Shown: positions 63,697 through 64,000 of the stretch, one piece after another | Position numbering within the stretch: position 1 is the first letter of the stretch | How the letters are laid out: each line of letters starts with the position of its first letter | Assembly (NCBI GenBank): GCA_902799185.1 | Contig: CADBZO010000002.1 | Location: forward strand, 78,278 to 142,277 | DNA length: 64,000 nucleotides | Origin: an uncultured Bacteroidales bacterium | GTDB lineage: Bacteria; Bacteroidota; Bacteroidia; Bacteroidales; Paludibacteraceae | Direction: 5' to 3' | Position numbers and translations under genes: made by a program | The notes under the pieces: model-generated | Told to the model about the DNA's origin: nothing | The model's database searches: none | The model's input: the letters and a program-made list of their open reading frames with translations, nothing else

Positions 63697-64000
63697 GCGC
63701 CGAAGAAGAAGAGATGAAGCAGCTTCGCGAGACGATCGCGGAGCTGGAGAAGTTCCACCAGGCGATGCCGGAGGACCGGCAGACGCTGGAGATCCTCGCC
63801 GTCGCCTACGGCAAGGTCGGCGACGCGGCGGGCCAGATCCGCGCGCTCGGCGGCCTCGCGGGCGTCCTGGTGCGCCAGAAGGACTGGGAGCACGCGCGCA
63901 TCATCGCGGAGAACCTCCGCTCGTTCAAGGACGACCCCGCCGCGCAGGCCGCGGCGGACAAGGCCGAGGCCGCGCTCGCCGCCGCCGGGCAGGGCCCGGG
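63693..64000 (+). CDS. N-terminal part of a TPR-like protein (runs off the window)
   Basis: The frame starts MSAEEEEMKQLRETIAELEK and is open to the window end (102 codons). It contains a helical segment (PEDRQTLEILAVAYGKVGDA AGQI) with a TPR-like pattern and Ala-rich helices (DDPAAQAAADKAEAALAA). The start overlaps the DedA stop by 4 bp. The family cannot be named from this part. Confidence 0.6.
   Translation, partial: MSAEEEEMKQLRETIAELEKFHQAMPEDRQTLEILAVAYGKVGDAAGQIRALGGLAGVLVRQKDWEHARIIAENLRSFKDDPAAQAAADKAEAALAAAGQGP

Overview
The first ~60.5 kb is a Bacteroidales chromosome segment of moderate GC. The evidence is the promoter type (TTGC or TTTG, about 19-20 nt, then TAnnTTTG, found upstream of many genes on both strands), a type IX secretion (T9SS) lipoprotein of the PorW/SprE type, an OstA-like/SurA-like outer-membrane block, a serine palmitoyltransferase of the Bacteroides type, the glutamate-synthase-like fusion protein typical of the phylum, and the gene orders tRNA-Glu/rpsT and hemD/rnpA/yidD. 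From about 60,475 to the end the sequence changes abruptly to very high GC, with different codon use and no such promoters. That part (ychF, a HAD-like protein, a DedA protein, the start of a TPR-like protein) looks like another phylum, perhaps Verrucomicrobiota/Kiritimatiellae-like. I read the junction, which cuts a Bacteroidales surface-protein gene, as probable assembly chimerism.

Layout. 1-2.5 kb: end of a surface protein, a 48-aa peptide, a hairpin-rich spacer, and a decayed toxin-antitoxin cluster (two antitoxin-like genes around a truncated PIN toxin). 2.8-9.2 kb: tsaB, porW-like, tRNA-Pro, miaB, greA, HIT. 9.2-22.2 kb, mostly minus strand: psuG, trmD, yidD, rnpA, hemD, DUF4271, U32 protease family, asd, a small winged helix, fabF, acpP, a 5'-nucleotidase catalytic half, mutL, an OmpA/TPR lipoprotein. 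22.4-31.9 kb: an unknown protein, a lipoprotein, SRPBCC, psd, deoC, NfnAB/GltD-like fusion, dacB, birA, rfbB. 31.9-43.5 kb, minus strand: two lipoproteins, an AraC regulator, rpsT with tRNA-Glu, a glycosyltransferase, radical SAM, dnaG, a porin, OstA-like, SurA-like, a second PPIase-like lipoprotein. 43.7-57.1 kb: mdh, spt plus an SDR, ldcA, the 5'-nucleotidase C-terminal half, MATE, pepD, a FeoB-like protein with a reduced G domain, uvrB, rplS, aroC. 57.3-60.5 kb: a frameshifted surface protein. 60.5-64 kb: the high-GC segment.

The most unusual feature is a dispersed repeat system. Arrays of 7-bp units (for example TGTACAA, GTTGAAA, TCAATTT, ATTACGA, TTAATTG; the sequence differs from site to site but the period is 7) lie in many spacers and also, in frame, inside tsaB, miaB, rnpA, the gltD fusion, birA, a glycosyltransferase, ldcA, pepD and aroC. 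In three genes they encode the hydrophobic part of the signal peptide. In three genes (dnaG, dacB, feoB-like) the only plausible start codon is a TTG that lies in or at the edge of an array. Two copies of an 84-bp element with ACAAAG/CTTTGT inverted ends, about 81% identical by my hand count, are each flanked on both sides by such arrays. A second class, GC-rich palindromes of about 30 bp, is also read through in several genes and supplies the stop codon of one. The arrays resemble in period the heptanucleotide STRR repeats known from filamentous cyanobacteria, but I know of no named family with these properties in Bacteroidales.
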